Part shown: piece after piece, positions 4,971-5,129 of the stretch
Numbering within the stretch: position 1 is the first letter of the stretch
How the letters are laid out: the number at the start of each line of letters is the position of its first letter
From: CAXBCP01 sp963974055
GTDB taxonomy: Bacteria; Pseudomonadota; Alphaproteobacteria; MPNO01; UBA830
Reading direction: 5' to 3'
Length of the DNA stretch: 5,129 nucleotides
Assembly (NCBI GenBank): GCA_963974055.1
Contig: CAXBCP010000081.1
Coordinates: 1 to 5,129 of the forward strand
Notes under the pieces: generated by a model
Seen by the model: the letters and a program-made list of their open reading frames with translations, nothing else
Database searches by the model: none
Told to the model about the DNA's origin: nothing
Program-made: the position numbers and the translations under genes

Positions 4971-5005
4971 ACCCCCCGGGACCCCCGGGATCCCCTCGCA
5001 CCCCG

Positions 5006-5041
5006 AAACCCGCAATTCAACCCCATGCACCCGAAGGGAAG
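5006..5041. repeat. Direct repeat copy 2 (36 bases)
   Basis: This is the second copy of the repeat at 4909-4944, differing at four positions. Together with the inverted repeat between them, the copies suggest a duplicated module or an element with direct-repeat ends. Confidence 0.85.
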
Positions 5042-5090
5042 CCGCCCCGGGAGCGCCCGAAACAGGCGCGCAGCACAACGGCCCGGCATG

Positions 5091-5108
5091 CGGGATCGAC
5101 CGATCCCG
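5091..5108. promoter_or_regulatory. 18-base palindrome CGGGATCG-AC-CGATCCCG
   Basis: Two perfect 8-base arms flank a 2-base centre. A 2-base loop is too small for a hairpin to use the whole stem, so a binding site for a dimeric protein is more natural than an RNA structure. It sits near the window edge, about 250 bases upstream of the antiporter, and may belong to a gene outside the window. Confidence 0.45.
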
Positions 5109-5129
5109 GTCCGGTTGGGCAAAGTTCGG

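Larger units (their letters stand above)
4844..5129. other. Repeat-rich region with no convincing gene
   Basis: These 286 bases upstream of the antiporter gene show no reading frame with recognisable protein features. Minus-strand frames here are open only because the repeats are G-rich, and they read as low-complexity Gly/Phe text. The stretch holds a hexamer array, a 36-base direct repeat, short dyads and an 18-base palindrome, listed separately. It should also contain the antiporter promoter, but no convincing -35/-10 pair was found on the minus strand. Confidence 0.6.

Noticed and set aside
4876..5041. CRISPR array or tRNA-linked attachment site
   Set aside because: There are only two imperfect copies of the longer repeat, the hexamers lack spacers, and no cas, integrase or tRNA sequence is present.
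4819..5122. Two small minus-strand frames giving Gly/Phe-rich peptides that share PFGCMGL
   Set aside because: The shared peptide comes from the 36-base DNA repeat and the glycine pattern from the hexamer array. There is no ribosome binding site or family resemblance, so DNA repeats explain the text better than coding.

Overview
The window is GC-rich DNA (coding regions heavily biased to G/C at third codon positions) and looks like a chromosomal region of a free-living proteobacterium, most likely an alphaproteobacterium (Rhodospirillales-like). That placement rests on codon bias, gene families and style of intergenic repeats, and is an inference. No phage, plasmid, insertion-sequence, tRNA, rRNA or CRISPR signal was found.

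Layout from left to right. Bases 1-48 hold only the possible last codons of a rightward gene that lies mostly outside. Bases 49-903 (minus) encode an alpha/beta-hydrolase with a cysteine in the nucleophile position. Bases 904-1095 are an AT-richer divergent control region with dyads, repeated half-sites and a plausible promoter. Bases 1096-2379 (plus) encode a Rieske non-heme-iron oxygenase alpha subunit of the phthalate 4,5-dioxygenase/LigXa type. Bases 2380-2511 separate two convergent genes and hold two strong hairpins, one resembling dispersed REP-like elements. Bases 2512-3522 (minus) encode a LigJ-type 4-oxalomesaconate hydratase with a GTG start. After a 115-base spacer, bases 3638-4843 (minus) encode a ChaA-type cation/proton antiporter. 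Bases 4844-5129 show no convincing gene and contain a telomere-like hexamer array with G-quadruplex potential, a 36-base direct repeat and a sharp 18-base palindrome.

How the genes may work together (inference): phthalate-type and LigXa-type Rieske oxygenases feed aromatic acids towards protocatechuate, and LigJ acts late in protocatechuate 4,5-cleavage, hydrating 4-oxalomesaconate before the aldolase step. With the divergent hydrolase, the locus reads as a fragment of an aromatic acid or lignin-monomer catabolic region. The Rieske reductase, ring-cleavage dioxygenase (LigAB), LigC, LigI and the aldolase are not in the window. The antiporter is probably a housekeeping neighbour.

No clearly new multi-gene system is visible. 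The most unusual items are the Cys-x-x-Cys nucleophile elbow of the hydrolase with no canonical C-terminal histidine, the half-site cluster in the divergent promoter, and the G-rich repeat array just upstream of the antiporter.
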